Shown: positions 44,636 through 55,032, counted from the stretch's first letter. The stretch: 64,000 nt of DNA from an uncultured Prevotella sp. (GCA_902464615.1 CABQKA010000005.1:62001-126000); one strand, 5' to 3'. Translations and numbers: made by a program. Notes: generated by a model not told the origin, from the sequence alone.

Positions 44636-45388
44636 TATTTTGTTTTACTTGTTTATTGGGCAAATATCGCAAAAATAAACCGAATGACCACATTGCGGCC
44701 CGTAAAAATATCCTTTCCGGGCACTTTCTCTCTCTACTCCTGCCCAAATAGGGTGCGAAGCGGTCAATAAGTCGCGAAATTGATAAAACGGGATAGCATT
44801 GCGGCTTTGTCGCCATGCTGTCCGCAAGGCTGACGAGCCTTGTGATATAGAACGGCTGCGCACCGCTTTGGCTTGCGCTTTAAGTCATGGCCGGGCTTGC
44901 CCCGACGCTACCACACCTTAGCTTTCCCGCTTTGATTGAACTGCCGCTCTGACATGCGACAGCACAGATTCGGACCGGCAACTTCTCCATGCGACCGTGG
45001 CAATTACAAATTCATACAGGAATAGGCGCAGAAATTTCTGGGATTATCGCCGTTTTCATTGGGATTATCCCTCTGAAGGCCGGACGCCGGGATGCCGGCC
45101 GGGCATGCAACGTCAGAAATTCGGGAAACGCATTTGCGGAACTGGCCCGACCGTCGGCCGCACCTCCGGCTTCTCCCTCCGCGCCAAGGCAAATTTCCAG
45201 TAAGGCCACGCCGGCGGCACAAAATCGACCTCCTTCCTGGCTTTCCACACAACAGTGAGAACGGCATGCCGCAAAACGCGCGCCGGGACGGAAATGCGCA
45301 AAACGCACAAGGAACTCTTTATCAAAAAGGAGGAATCCCTTTTGGGGGATTCCTCCTACATTAGCAATAAGCTCTATGCTTATCCTTT
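44636..45388. other. Long gene-free region upstream of lpxD
   Basis: About 750 bases between lpxD and the SusD-type gene. A minus-strand -7 box TATTTTTG is at 44677-44670. There is a direct repeat TGGGATTATC (about 45039-45049 and 45059-45069) and an 8-bp inverted repeat AATTTCTG/CAGAAATT at about 45033 and 45114. The terminator of the SusC/D operon is at the far end. Small frames exist, but none has a convincing start or known domain; a degraded gene or a structured RNA is possible. Confidence 0.5.
45324..45357 (-). terminator. Terminator of the SusC/SusD-FAS1 operon
   Basis: A 12-bp stem AGGAGGAATCCC / GGGATTCCTCCT (45328-45339, 45346-45357), 6-base loop. On the minus strand the stem is followed by TTTTTG. 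It lies 32 bases after the SusD stop. Confidence 0.9.
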
Positions 45389-47557
45389 TTACTCGTAAAC
45401 GGGATTCTTCAGATACCAGTTGTCTATGTTCAGCAAGCGCGTATAGAGTGTGCTGTTGTAGACGTTTGGTTGCTCGTATGGTTTCAGGTTCTGCGCACGG
45501 CGGGCAATGGTCCATGCAAACCACTGCGTACCGTAATCGCCGGACAACTGGCCATAAATGTCGTTGTTCTTATGGCGTGCCATACGCATAAGGTCATAAT
45601 AGCGGAAACCTTCGAATGCCGTCTCGAGTGCCATTTCGTCGGCGATCAGTGTCTCTACCGCATTAATCTGGAGTCCCAGGTCTTCAGGCACTTTGGGAGC
45701 GTCAGGATCTTCTATAGGCCAGCCTTCATGGTCGTCACCCGTTCCGGTCTCGCCGTCGCCCGTATCGGTGTCGCCGTCAGCCAAAAGCCGGGCGGCATAG
45801 GCCTGCACGGTGGAAAGATTGCCGGCACGCTGTGCCTCGTCGAGCATGCGTTGCGCTACAAGGACATCGTAATCATAGAGCGTATCATAGTCGGACGTTT
45901 CGCCGCAACCACCTTCGTGGATACCCATATTGATCCAATATGTCTGGGAGAAATCCAGGAATTCGGGATGCTCGGCCGCACGGCGCAACTCGTCCACGTC
46001 AATATAATTGCAGCCATCGGCCACGGGAAGCGTATAGGGCACAATCTTACCCGTCTGCGTTTCCTCGTTCCATACGATGGAGTCGGTGCGGACCGTCGGC
46101 ATCTCTTCGGAATTGAGACCGTTGCGCAAGATAGCAAAGGCATGGCGCGGATAACCGGCGCGGTTGATCGCTTCTGCAAAACGGAGCATCACCTGACGCA
46201 AACGGTAAACCGGAATCACATAGCTGAACGAGAAACTGTTCTCGGACAGCGTAAAGCTGCTGGAACGGACACTGGGGTTGACGTGTTTGGTGATGAAATA
46301 GAGACGTCCCAAATCCGTTTCAACCTCATTGGTAGAACCGCTGATGCGGCCGTCGCCCACATTCTCCAGATACCTCAAACCGGTGATCTGGTTCTGGTCA
46401 CCATATTCCGGCCATATCTGCAATTGAGCGTTGCTCAGATTCATGTATTTCTGCGACGGGCCCAGCTGACGGTTGCGGTAGTTTGCCGTAACGGTAATAC
46501 GTCCCGTGGTGGTTGCCGTCTCGTTGCCTTCATCATCCGTACCGCCCGTTGTGGAACTGGTAGAGGAGGGATCGAAACCATATATCTGCTGAATGCGGGT
46601 CAGCACCTGTCCGAAACTGGAATTGGCAGCCGACGGTACCAGCGTGATGTTCTCCGAATTAGCGGACGCCATACCGATGAAAAAAGCCCAGTTCGAAGCG
46701 CTGGTACTATAATTCTCCTGACCACCGGACATGCCTTCACGGCTAAGTGAGCGCATGTTGTCGGGGATACCCATGCCGATACGTTCACAATAGTCGTGGA
46801 TGTACGTGTAGTAATAGGTAGCCGCGCGCTGATAATCGGCCAACGACGCACCTCGCAGCAAATAGAGGTCGCCCAGTACCAGGTCGCCGGGGAAAGTCAT
46901 CATGCGCTGCGGGATGTTCATGCTACCGTTATTCATATTGCCGTAATCCGGGAGACCGTATGTGCGTTCGTACGCATAGGCCTGCTGCAGGTCTTCACCC
47001 AACAGGTCTAACAAGTTGTCGGGCGTGGCCCAAGCCTCAGGATTGGTCTCCCATCCTGTATTGGCATTGTCCACCGGCTGCGTAATGAAGGGAACACGGC
47101 CATAATTCTGCACAAGCTGCATGTACGTCCATGCGCGGACCATTTGCACCTGCGCGAATTCACGGCGCATGTAATAATTGTTATTCTTCAAGGCCATCGT
47201 ATCTGCCTTGGCCAGATAGAAGTTACACTGGTTGATGACCTTGTAGTAGGCCGAACGGTTGAGCAGACCGTTTTCACCATCATCCACTTGCACGAAATTG
47301 GAAATATCGGCAACTGAATCGCTGACATACATTGTGGTATCGGCCAAATCGCCACGCAAATCGCCAAGCAGCACATTGTTCTCTATCATGTCCTGCACAT
47401 TGCCCAAAATGCCTAAGTAGAAGTTTACCGTATCCTTGCCGGAAAAATCCTCGACATAACGCTCCAGGTCAGGCGTCAGCATGTCCTCACAAGAGGTGGT
47501 CGATAAGCCCAAGCCCATAAGGCCGATAAACAGACTTACTATCGATTTATTTTTCAT
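45389..47557 (-). CDS. SusD/RagB-family outer-membrane lipoprotein, large
   Basis: 722 residues from the ATG at 47557 (MKNKSIVSLF). A lipoprotein signal ends LSTTSC with lipid Cys at 23. SusD-type helical repeats are recognisable: RREFAQVQMVRAWTYMQLVQNYGRVP near 135-160, and the C-terminal LQINAVETLIADEMALETAFEGFRYYDLMRMARHKN. It is larger than usual (500-620 residues), with acidic, Gly/Thr-rich inserts at about residue 360 (TTGGTDDEGNETATTTG) and about 615. It is the last gene of the operon, 89 bases after its SusC partner. It is the surface lid that binds the imported ligand. Confidence 0.9.
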   Translation of the reverse strand: MKNKSIVSLFIGLMGLGLSTTSCEDMLTPDLERYVEDFSGKDTVNFYLGILGNVQDMIENNVLLGDLRGDLADTTMYVSDSVADISNFVQVDDGENGLLNRSAYYKVINQCNFYLAKADTMALKNNNYYMRREFAQVQMVRAWTYMQLVQNYGRVPFITQPVDNANTGWETNPEAWATPDNLLDLLGEDLQQAYAYERTYGLPDYGNMNNGSMNIPQRMMTFPGDLVLGDLYLLRGASLADYQRAATYYYTYIHDYCERIGMGIPDNMRSLSREGMSGGQENYSTSASNWAFFIGMASANSENITLVPSAANSSFGQVLTRIQQIYGFDPSSTSSTTGGTDDEGNETATTTGRITVTANYRNRQLGPSQKYMNLSNAQLQIWPEYGDQNQITGLRYLENVGDGRISGSTNEVETDLGRLYFITKHVNPSVRSSSFTLSENSFSFSYVIPVYRLRQVMLRFAEAINRAGYPRHAFAILRNGLNSEEMPTVRTDSIVWNEETQTGKIVPYTLPVADGCNYIDVDELRRAAEHPEFLDFSQTYWINMGIHEGGCGETSDYDTLYDYDVLVAQRMLDEAQRAGNLSTVQAYAARLLADGDTDTGDGETGTGDDHEGWPIEDPDAPKVPEDLGLQINAVETLIADEMALETAFEGFRYYDLMRMARHKNNDIYGQLSGDYGTQWFAWTIARRAQNLKPYEQPNVYNSTLYTRLLNIDNWYLKNPVYE

Positions 47558-47646
47558 TGTCGTATATTTTACCTTTGGAAGATATGGAACGGGAAAGCCG
47601 GTCGTCGGCAGGCCGGACCTGCTTCCCGTCCACAAATTCGCTGTTG

Positions 47647-50600
47647 TTACAAATTAATCGTCACGCCAAGATTGAAGTTACGGTTCTGCGGAAGCATACC
47701 GGAATCAATTCCTTGATAAAGTACACCGTTACCGCTGGAAAATTCCGGATCCTGTCCTAAATATTTTGTAACGGTAAATACGTTGTTAGCCTCGCCCCAA
47801 ACTGAAAGACCTTGCAGCCAGCTGAGAGTCAAAGGAATCTTATACGTAAGGCGTACCTTCTTGAGTTTCAAATATGAGCCGTCTTCTATCCAACGGTCAG
47901 AGAAACGTTCATTGTTCACCCACTCGTCGTTATCAGAAGCCATTGCACGAGGAATGTCCGTAATCTGACCGTTATAGCGCCAGCGGTTCACGACAGCGGT
48001 AGTCTGGTTGTAGATATTGTTCACGCCTTCCAACTGCGAGCGCTGGTAGTTGAACACATCGTTACCCAACGAATACTTAAAGTTAATGTCGAGGGTAAGA
48101 TTCTTCCACGTCAGACTGGTATAGAAGTTACCGAAGATATCCGGATTAGGATCACCTATCTGGACCATATCGGCCTCGGAAATCCAGCCATCGCCGTTTT
48201 GATCGATGAAGTGGACATCGCCGGCCTTGAAGTTGCGATACGGATCCTGCGACAGCCCTGTCGGATAGCGCAGGTAGCCGTACTTGCCGGCAGTTGAAGC
48301 CTCGGCGTCGGAAGCAAAGACGCCCGCCGTCTGGTAACCATAGAATACTCCTACCGGTTTTCCGATTGCGGTCAGGATATTATTTGAGCCATAAACGGAA
48401 CTCGTATAACCGTGAATACGCGTACGCGTATCAGCGATTTCTCTACCATTGGCATCCAACTGATAAATATCAATGTAATTCAAGTCGGACTCTGGCAAAT
48501 CGGTCATTTCGTTCTTATAGTGACCGATGGTGAAGCCGCCCTGCCATTTCCAATCGCGCGTATTGAGGAACACAGCATGTGCATTGAACTCTATGCCGGT
48601 ATTCTTCAAAGCACCGTCATTTGTCCACATGAATGCAAGACCGGTAATATCGCTGACGGCCTGGCGGGTCAACAGGTTGCTCGTCTTAGACCAATAATAG
48701 TCCAAACCTAAAGCGAGGCGGTTATCGAAGAGGCTGGTCTGCAGACCGACGTTGAAACGGCGGTTTGTTTCCCACTGAATCGTCGGGTTCTGGATATTGG
48801 CCAAGAAGAGTCCTGTCGCGTTGTCCAAGAATTTGCCGTTCTCGAAATAGGTACGCACAGCGTAATAGTCTACGTTGTCGTTTCCGCTCTCCTCATAGCC
48901 GGCAGACAGCTTCAAATAGTTGATGAAAGGAACATCAAACCAGGACTCTGAGGACATGAGCCATGCAGCCTGCACAGAGGGGAAGAGCCCCCACTTAACA
49001 CCGAACAACTTGATACCCTCGGCGGTTTCTGTACCGAAACGTGAAGAAGCCTCCATCGTTACTCCGGCATTGAAGAAATACTTGTTCAAGTAGTTATAAT
49101 CGGCATTCACATAATATGCCAGGTTCATCCACTTGTCGGCAGTTCCGCCATAATCCTTATACTGAAGGCTCATGGAGATGTTAGGCATCTTATCGTTGTC
49201 GTTGTTGTAGCCTGTGATATAGCTATCACCATAAGAATAGGATGCCAGACGGAAACCGCCTACCAAGTTAATATAATGACCGGCATATTGGCGGCGCCAA
49301 TCTACGCGGAAATCATTGAACAAAGTAGTTTCTTTGTTGAACTGCGTACGCACGACGCTGCGAACTTCGCCCAAACCTTCCACCGGCAGAGAAGGCGTAC
49401 CGTCGTTCGGCAGGTAGTACTTCTCATTATTGCGGTTCAGTATATAGCTGAATCGGTTGGAGACGGAGAGGTAACGGTTGATTTGGTACTTGGGCTGGAC
49501 GTTGATGGCAAACTGCGTCTGCTCCTGGAAGTTCTTATTGTCACCCTGTCCGTTGGAGAGGACCCAGAAAGGATTGACGAGACCGGCGTAGCCAAAGTTC
49601 TCAGCAAAACGGAAGGGGTTGTTGGCGTCCGAATAATTCTTACCGGAATAAACCCTGTCCGTATGCCCTAATTGAAGACCGTTATCATAGATTACGTAAT
49701 GCGAATAGGGGCTGATGAACGGCGCTTGAATCAGGCCCAATACATTTGGCGAAGAAATATTTCGCTGGGAATAGTCCTCTGCCCAACCATTATCGCGCAG
49801 ATTGTAAGCGTTACGGGCATAAGAGATGTCCATCGTCGTAGTGAGGTCCTTGAACAGGACGATATCCGTATTGAAACGTATATTCAGACGATTGAAATCG
49901 TTCTGCTTTGCCGTTGCGTCTGCCTGCGAATAGCCGAGCGAAAGGTTGTACATGGCTATATCGTCACCACCTTCCACGCTGACCTTGTAATTCTGCGTAA
50001 ATGCGTCCTTATAGAGGTCCTTCTGCCAATCCGTATTGTTATGATAAACCGGATAGAAGAAATAGTTTGGATCCTCGTTCATGAAGGGCGGCACGGTCGT
50101 GTTGGTCTTGAAGTAATCCTGTGCGGCCTGAGTCGTGCCTAAGAAATCGGTCACATAATTGCGGTACTGAGAAGCATTCATCACCTTCAACGCTTCAGGC
50201 GACTGCTCAAAACCACCATAGGCGCGGATATTAATGCGGGTAACCATGCTCTTGCCGCGCTTGGTGTCAATAAGGATGACACCGTTACCGCCACGCGCAC
50301 CGTAGAGAGCCGTCCCGTTACGCAACACACGTACACTTTCAATATCCTCCGTATCAATAATATTGAAGATATTGGTAAAGAAGCCATCGTGCAACGAGGA
50401 ACGGTCGTACTGCATATCCCATATTACTCCGTCGACGACAATCAGCGGTTGTGCATTGACATTCAATGAATTCAGACCATTAATGAACATCGCTGCACCC
50501 TGAGCAGGGAGGCCACCGCGATTGATGGTACGTACAGAGGCGTTCAGCTGATTCTCAATATCGTTTTCGATGGTCAATGCGCTGGAGTTATCCACAGTCA

Positions 50601-51066
50601 TCTCGCTCTGCGCAAAAATGGGCGTACCGTCCTTATAAAGGCTTTTCAGAACGCTCGAATACAGATTCGCGTTTTGGTCCTTGTCGCCTTTGATGGCAAT
50701 CTGCACCGGATTATAATCGGGTACGGCTATGTAGAGCGAATTTACGAAAGTGGGGACCTTAATGGTATAGGCGCCCTTATCGTCCGTCAGCGCTGTATAG
50801 AAGCGATTGTTCAGAGCCTGTACCTGCACACCAGCCAAAGGCTCATGCGTAGCTGCATCGTAAACATAACCGGAAACCTCCTTCATTTCATATTCCGGCT
50901 GCGCAGCTTTTTTGCTGACTTGCGCGGAAGCCGGAGCCGATGATTCGGACTCGGACGTTGTCTGTGCCGACAGGACGCAAGCGCCCGATAACATGAACAG
51001 ACACACGCCTGTGCGCAAAGCCCCGTGCATCAAATTGTTTTTTCTATTCTTATTCATCTTCGTCAT
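47647..51066 (-). CDS. SusC/RagA-family TonB-dependent transporter, divergent plug
   Basis: About 1139 residues; starts at 51066 or 51057 are both possible. Signal peptide to about 34 (VLSAQ), a Ser/Ala-rich linker, a carboxypeptidase-regulatory-like domain (about 64-145), a plug (about 155-275) and a 22-strand barrel ending GVTINL. The plug keeps PLIVVDGVIWDM and DIESVRVLRNGTALYGARGGNGVILI but has FINGLNSLN where typical SusC proteins have the RLRGxxS motif. It is the importer partner of the SusD above. Upstream is a FAS1 gene, 21 bases away. Confidence 0.92.
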   Translation of the reverse strand: MTKMNKNRKNNLMHGALRTGVCLFMLSGACVLSAQTTSESESSAPASAQVSKKAAQPEYEMKEVSGYVYDAATHEPLAGVQVQALNNRFYTALTDDKGAYTIKVPTFVNSLYIAVPDYNPVQIAIKGDKDQNANLYSSVLKSLYKDGTPIFAQSEMTVDNSSALTIENDIENQLNASVRTINRGGLPAQGAAMFINGLNSLNVNAQPLIVVDGVIWDMQYDRSSLHDGFFTNIFNIIDTEDIESVRVLRNGTALYGARGGNGVILIDTKRGKSMVTRINIRAYGGFEQSPEALKVMNASQYRNYVTDFLGTTQAAQDYFKTNTTVPPFMNEDPNYFFYPVYHNNTDWQKDLYKDAFTQNYKVSVEGGDDIAMYNLSLGYSQADATAKQNDFNRLNIRFNTDIVLFKDLTTTMDISYARNAYNLRDNGWAEDYSQRNISSPNVLGLIQAPFISPYSHYVIYDNGLQLGHTDRVYSGKNYSDANNPFRFAENFGYAGLVNPFWVLSNGQGDNKNFQEQTQFAINVQPKYQINRYLSVSNRFSYILNRNNEKYYLPNDGTPSLPVEGLGEVRSVVRTQFNKETTLFNDFRVDWRRQYAGHYINLVGGFRLASYSYGDSYITGYNNDNDKMPNISMSLQYKDYGGTADKWMNLAYYVNADYNYLNKYFFNAGVTMEASSRFGTETAEGIKLFGVKWGLFPSVQAAWLMSSESWFDVPFINYLKLSAGYEESGNDNVDYYAVRTYFENGKFLDNATGLFLANIQNPTIQWETNRRFNVGLQTSLFDNRLALGLDYYWSKTSNLLTRQAVSDITGLAFMWTNDGALKNTGIEFNAHAVFLNTRDWKWQGGFTIGHYKNEMTDLPESDLNYIDIYQLDANGREIADTRTRIHGYTSSVYGSNNILTAIGKPVGVFYGYQTAGVFASDAEASTAGKYGYLRYPTGLSQDPYRNFKAGDVHFIDQNGDGWISEADMVQIGDPNPDIFGNFYTSLTWKNLTLDINFKYSLGNDVFNYQRSQLEGVNNIYNQTTAVVNRWRYNGQITDIPRAMASDNDEWVNNERFSDRWIEDGSYLKLKKVRLTYKIPLTLSWLQGLSVWGEANNVFTVTKYLGQDPEFSSGNGVLYQGIDSGMLPQNRNFNLGVTINL

Positions 51067-51087
51067 TATTAAAGTTAACAAGAACTC

Positions 51088-52893
51088 TTATTCTTCATCA
51101 CGCACCGGCTCAAGGATCACCTTTGCGATACTCAAGGCGCGGCAATTGCCACGACGCTGCTGCGTATAGGACATGGATATGCGCAAATAGGGGAAACTTG
51201 TATAGCCAGAAGGCAAATCACTATAGCTCTTAGTGATTTCGATGTCATCCCACAATACTATTTTTGAAATAGAGTCCTGCCTTACAGACAAGTTCTGTGC
51301 CGCACGCCCAATGCGGTCGCCGTCATCGTCAAAGATTTCCGCGGTGAAGAGTGGTTCCTCAATCTGCTCACTACCGTCGGAGTCATAGTTGATATTACCC
51401 AAATTCACCCGATTGGGCAACATCTGCACAGACACCTTGTAATGACCGCTATAAAGGCCGTACAGCATGAAGTTTATACGTAACGCATTGTTTCCGTCGA
51501 CTGTAAAATAGGCATACATGTCATCTTCCACGTCGCCACCTACCTCTGGATTACGGTTGTCGGAATTAAGCGTTATCGTTGTACCGGTACCGTTGGAAGA
51601 GCCTGTTACGCTGGCAATATTGGAAGTGCTGTAAGCATTCAATTCTCTCCGGGTAATAAAGCTATAAGCGGGATCGTAGGTGTAGTGATCCACCGGGAAA
51701 ATATAGCCGTTCGAAGCACGGACAGGAGTCTTACCGCCAAAGATAGGATTGGGCTGTCCGGTTCCGGCCAACGGATTATAAAGAATCGTATGGTTGGTCG
51801 TAATCAATGAGTCAGCATACAGTACATAATTTATAACGGCGGCAGAGTCTGTGCGGTCAATGCTGCTGAACGTCGCCGGCGAAATGAACATGCTCTGCAC
51901 AATGGCACGACTGGTTGAAAGTTCTCTTAATGAATCCACATTGAAAGTCAAAGCTTCATCACCCTTATACAGGAAGTCATTGGAACCAGACGACCACTCG
52001 TAGTTGTAGCTGTCACCGTAATTGTAAAGTTGCGAAACTGTCGTACGCCCCTCTGCCCACGCTGTGTTCGTAGGAATAATGGCGATATACAAACTATCCT
52101 CATTGCTGACAGAAGCCATTGAAGCATCGAGGATTTCATTTGTCGTTGTGAATACGGAGTCCACATACTCCATCTCACCATTATCGTTCATCGCTCCTTC
52201 CGTACTGCTGTTCTCGTCAAAATTCTTCACATCATACGCGTTGATCACTGCATAGATATCACTGAATTGCGAGTCGTTCTCCATGTAATCATAGAGATTA
52301 TAAGCAAATGGAGAGAGACCATCCAAAACGTGCAACATACCGTTCGAGGCATGGATATTGGCCATTTCCGAATTGATGGGCACATTATTGAATATTCCTG
52401 CAGAAGCGTCATAGAAGCACAACTTCGAATTCATCATGCGTACCTGTTGCCGCGTCGCAGTGGACTCATAATTGAAACGCGCGATATGGTTACGGACGAA
52501 CTGATTAGACACGACATAATCCAGTTCTCTGGCAGCAGCTGTATCCGTTTGACGCAACAGGTCGGCTTCGTCGAGTATGTCAAGATAATGACGGGCATTA
52601 TAGGTGCCGTTACGGGGCGCCCATACGGTCATTTCCTGAGGCTGATCGAGGAGGTCTGCGTAAGTTTGTTTCTGCCCCCTATCATCTTCGTCTTTTAGCA
52701 CTTTCGCTCTCTGAAGAATCATCGCAAGCGAATCTAATTCAGGAGTTTCGGCAATATTTTGCCAAAGTGTTTTGCTACCGGAAACTGTTCCCGGCTGGAT
52801 GTCAAAGTGGTCGTCAGTACATGCGCCCACGCCGAGGAGCACACCGACTCCCAGCAAACATCCCGTCACTCTATTTTGAAATAAATTTTTCAT
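51088..52893 (-). CDS. Fasciclin (FAS1)-domain lipoprotein
   Basis: 601 residues from the ATG at 52893 (MKNLFQNR), chosen because the lipobox LGVGAC (Cys at about 25) follows at the right distance; the frame is open 10 codons further up. The first FAS1-like domain has EMTVWAPRNGTYNA near 80 and ends GMLHVLDGLSPF; a second has SLYIAIIPTNTAW near 245. The C-terminal part (about 430-600) looks like a beta-sandwich ending in SKIVLWDDIEITKSY. Distinct in sequence from the two FAS1 paralogues upstream. Surface or periplasmic adhesion-type role is inferred only. Confidence 0.85.
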   Translation of the reverse strand: MKNLFQNRVTGCLLGVGVLLGVGACTDDHFDIQPGTVSGSKTLWQNIAETPELDSLAMILQRAKVLKDEDDRGQKQTYADLLDQPQEMTVWAPRNGTYNARHYLDILDEADLLRQTDTAAARELDYVVSNQFVRNHIARFNYESTATRQQVRMMNSKLCFYDASAGIFNNVPINSEMANIHASNGMLHVLDGLSPFAYNLYDYMENDSQFSDIYAVINAYDVKNFDENSSTEGAMNDNGEMEYVDSVFTTTNEILDASMASVSNEDSLYIAIIPTNTAWAEGRTTVSQLYNYGDSYNYEWSSGSNDFLYKGDEALTFNVDSLRELSTSRAIVQSMFISPATFSSIDRTDSAAVINYVLYADSLITTNHTILYNPLAGTGQPNPIFGGKTPVRASNGYIFPVDHYTYDPAYSFITRRELNAYSTSNIASVTGSSNGTGTTITLNSDNRNPEVGGDVEDDMYAYFTVDGNNALRINFMLYGLYSGHYKVSVQMLPNRVNLGNINYDSDGSEQIEEPLFTAEIFDDDGDRIGRAAQNLSVRQDSISKIVLWDDIEITKSYSDLPSGYTSFPYLRISMSYTQQRRGNCRALSIAKVILEPVRDEE

Positions 52894-52916
52894 TTGTGTA
52901 TGATAATTTCTTGATT

Positions 52917-55013
52917 CTACCATATATCTTCTGGCTGTGGACCATTGTAGATCTGTGTTGGCACAAATTCGAAATAGTCCAAAAAGAACTGTGCGTCCGT
53001 CTTACGCAGCGCGGACTTGAAACGGAGGTAATAAGTTTGGTCCGCGTCCAAATTCTCCACGCTGATAATGCGGCGTATAGCAGCCTCAGAACCTCCCACC
53101 TGACGCACTGGAGTGTCAGCGCGTCCATTGGTTACAGTAAAATATTGCGGTCCTTTCAAATAGCCCATATTCCGCAGGTTCTTGTCGTTCTCCGCATTGA
53201 CGGCCTCGTCATCTACATCTGCCACCCAAGGAATATCCGGGTTGTTGTCTACAGATTGCCGCTGGTCGTAGGGTAAACCTACCGGACTCAAGCGAAGCGG
53301 GTCGTTACCGAAGTAAAGTTGAACCATGCCACGCAAGCTGTTCATACTTACGCCCATACGCAACTCATACGTTCCGCTCTTGGGAACCGGCGGTAAACGA
53401 AGGACGAAGTCATACAGACCGGTAAACATGAATTCATCTCCCTGGAAATCTCGCCAGGCGCCTCCGTTGGTGGAATAAGCATCCATCAAATAGAGAATAC
53501 GCGTATCATTCGACTCACTCAAGATGTTTGTGAAATAGCCGTTAGGGAAACGGGTGTAATCATTCCCCCGGATATTGTTAGAGGCCACCTCTGGCAACAT
53601 CGTGGTAATATCTATACGTATACGCTCGCTGGCCAAATTATTACGGGTCACGTCGTCGTAAAGCAGAATTTTGCTAATTGGATAATAGAAACCATTCTGC
53701 GCATTATTATCGAACTCGCCATTCGTAGCTGAAATTAATACGCCCGGATCGCTCACCGCCGTCTCACTATAATCCCCGTCTCGGTCGTTATTATAAATTG
53801 ACATGCGGTTCACGTAAACCTTATGGTCCACATCATGCTCGAAACCGGCATCGCCCACCTGTGTAACTTTCACCAAACCGCGATATTTTCCCATCGTAGT
53901 ATAGTAATCCCACACATTTGTCGGCATCTGTTGCGTCTGCGGATTTCGGTTGTCGCCATACATATAATTGTACTCATTATAATGGTGAACAAAACGGTCA
54001 TAGCCCATTTTACCTTCCATTAAATGGTATGCGACGAAACGGTTGACTGCATTGTCCGGGCTCGTCAAGTCGTCTACATCTTCCTGACCATAGACGGACT
54101 GACAGTGCTGACGGATAATCTGCATCACCTCATCCCAATTCTCCACATTGCCTTCCGCGTCGATACTGAGGTTTATCCCCCACTCGGAAGCAAAGACTTC
54201 ATCCGGTTCAACGAACGCTGTATATCCCAAATAGCGATGCTGAGCTACATTGAAAGGAACTGGTACGCCACTTTGGTTATATACTTCGTCGCGCGGCTCA
54301 TCCTCATAATCGACATCTCGGTCCTGGACTAAGGAATCTGCCCATGTAGTCTGACTAAGCAAATATGCCCAAATCTTCATGTTATCCGCTCCGGCAATCA
54401 TGTCTGCCAAAGTTTCGGAAGATGGAGCTATCACCGTTTCAACTTCATGAATCATTCCATTGGAAACCTCGATGTCACTGTTGACTATCCGGGAAGAGCC
54501 ATTGATTACATAGTAGCTTTCACCATCCTCAGCCGACTCGAAAGCACAAGTCAAAAGGCGGTCGTTCAAGTTGGACAGGGGGAAAGTGCCCGGCGTCGGA
54601 AAATCAGCGGTCTCATACGCATTATCTGTCCTGTTGTCAATGATACAACTGTTCGCTACCAACTGTGCCTGCTCATAGCTCATTTCGTCTACAGAAGATA
54701 AGCCTAAATCCTGCAGGTAGGCGGCTATCGCATCATTGTCCGGTGCACATATCGTATAATTTCCGCGCGAAGACAGCACGCTCGTTAAAGAAGAGGCATT
54801 GTCAGAATTTCCTAAACGAACTCTGTCGAATATCGCCTTTATACAGGAAAATGTTTCGGGAGGGTTTGCAAAATAATCAGTAGCTGTCTCTTCAGTCGAA
54901 ATGGCATAGTTATCCGTACTGATATTTTCCGTGCAGGCTGCAAGGAGTCCTCCCATAAGAAGAACTGCTGCCGCACAGGCAAAATTCCCGATTTTTCTTA
55001 ACAAACTCTTCAT
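52917..55013 (-). CDS. FAS1-domain lipoprotein (tandem paralogue 2)
   Basis: 698 residues. Lipoprotein signal with LLAAC (Cys at about 27). First FAS1 domain about 75-205 (RGNYTICAPDNDAIAAYL, SNGMIHEVETVIAPS). Second FAS1 domain about 210-390, with YTAFVEPDEVFASEWG. The C-terminal beta-sandwich (about 480-698) has SGTYELRMGVSMNS and YYLRFKSALRKTDAQ and ends QPEDIW. It is close to full-length similar with the gene at 55033, by my eye roughly three quarters identical in the N-terminal 110 residues, so a tandem duplication. Confidence 0.88.
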   Translation of the reverse strand: MKSLLRKIGNFACAAAVLLMGGLLAACTENISTDNYAISTEETATDYFANPPETFSCIKAIFDRVRLGNSDNASSLTSVLSSRGNYTICAPDNDAIAAYLQDLGLSSVDEMSYEQAQLVANSCIIDNRTDNAYETADFPTPGTFPLSNLNDRLLTCAFESAEDGESYYVINGSSRIVNSDIEVSNGMIHEVETVIAPSSETLADMIAGADNMKIWAYLLSQTTWADSLVQDRDVDYEDEPRDEVYNQSGVPVPFNVAQHRYLGYTAFVEPDEVFASEWGINLSIDAEGNVENWDEVMQIIRQHCQSVYGQEDVDDLTSPDNAVNRFVAYHLMEGKMGYDRFVHHYNEYNYMYGDNRNPQTQQMPTNVWDYYTTMGKYRGLVKVTQVGDAGFEHDVDHKVYVNRMSIYNNDRDGDYSETAVSDPGVLISATNGEFDNNAQNGFYYPISKILLYDDVTRNNLASERIRIDITTMLPEVASNNIRGNDYTRFPNGYFTNILSESNDTRILYLMDAYSTNGGAWRDFQGDEFMFTGLYDFVLRLPPVPKSGTYELRMGVSMNSLRGMVQLYFGNDPLRLSPVGLPYDQRQSVDNNPDIPWVADVDDEAVNAENDKNLRNMGYLKGPQYFTVTNGRADTPVRQVGGSEAAIRRIISVENLDADQTYYLRFKSALRKTDAQFFLDYFEFVPTQIYNGPQPEDIW

Positions 55014-55032
55014 ATTCGCTACAAATTAATCT

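Noticed and set aside
44645..44863. 72-residue minus-strand frame ending YFCDICPINK, upstream of lpxD
   Set aside because: It runs through the putative lpxD -7 box and has no known domain; its CxxC is not enough to call a gene.
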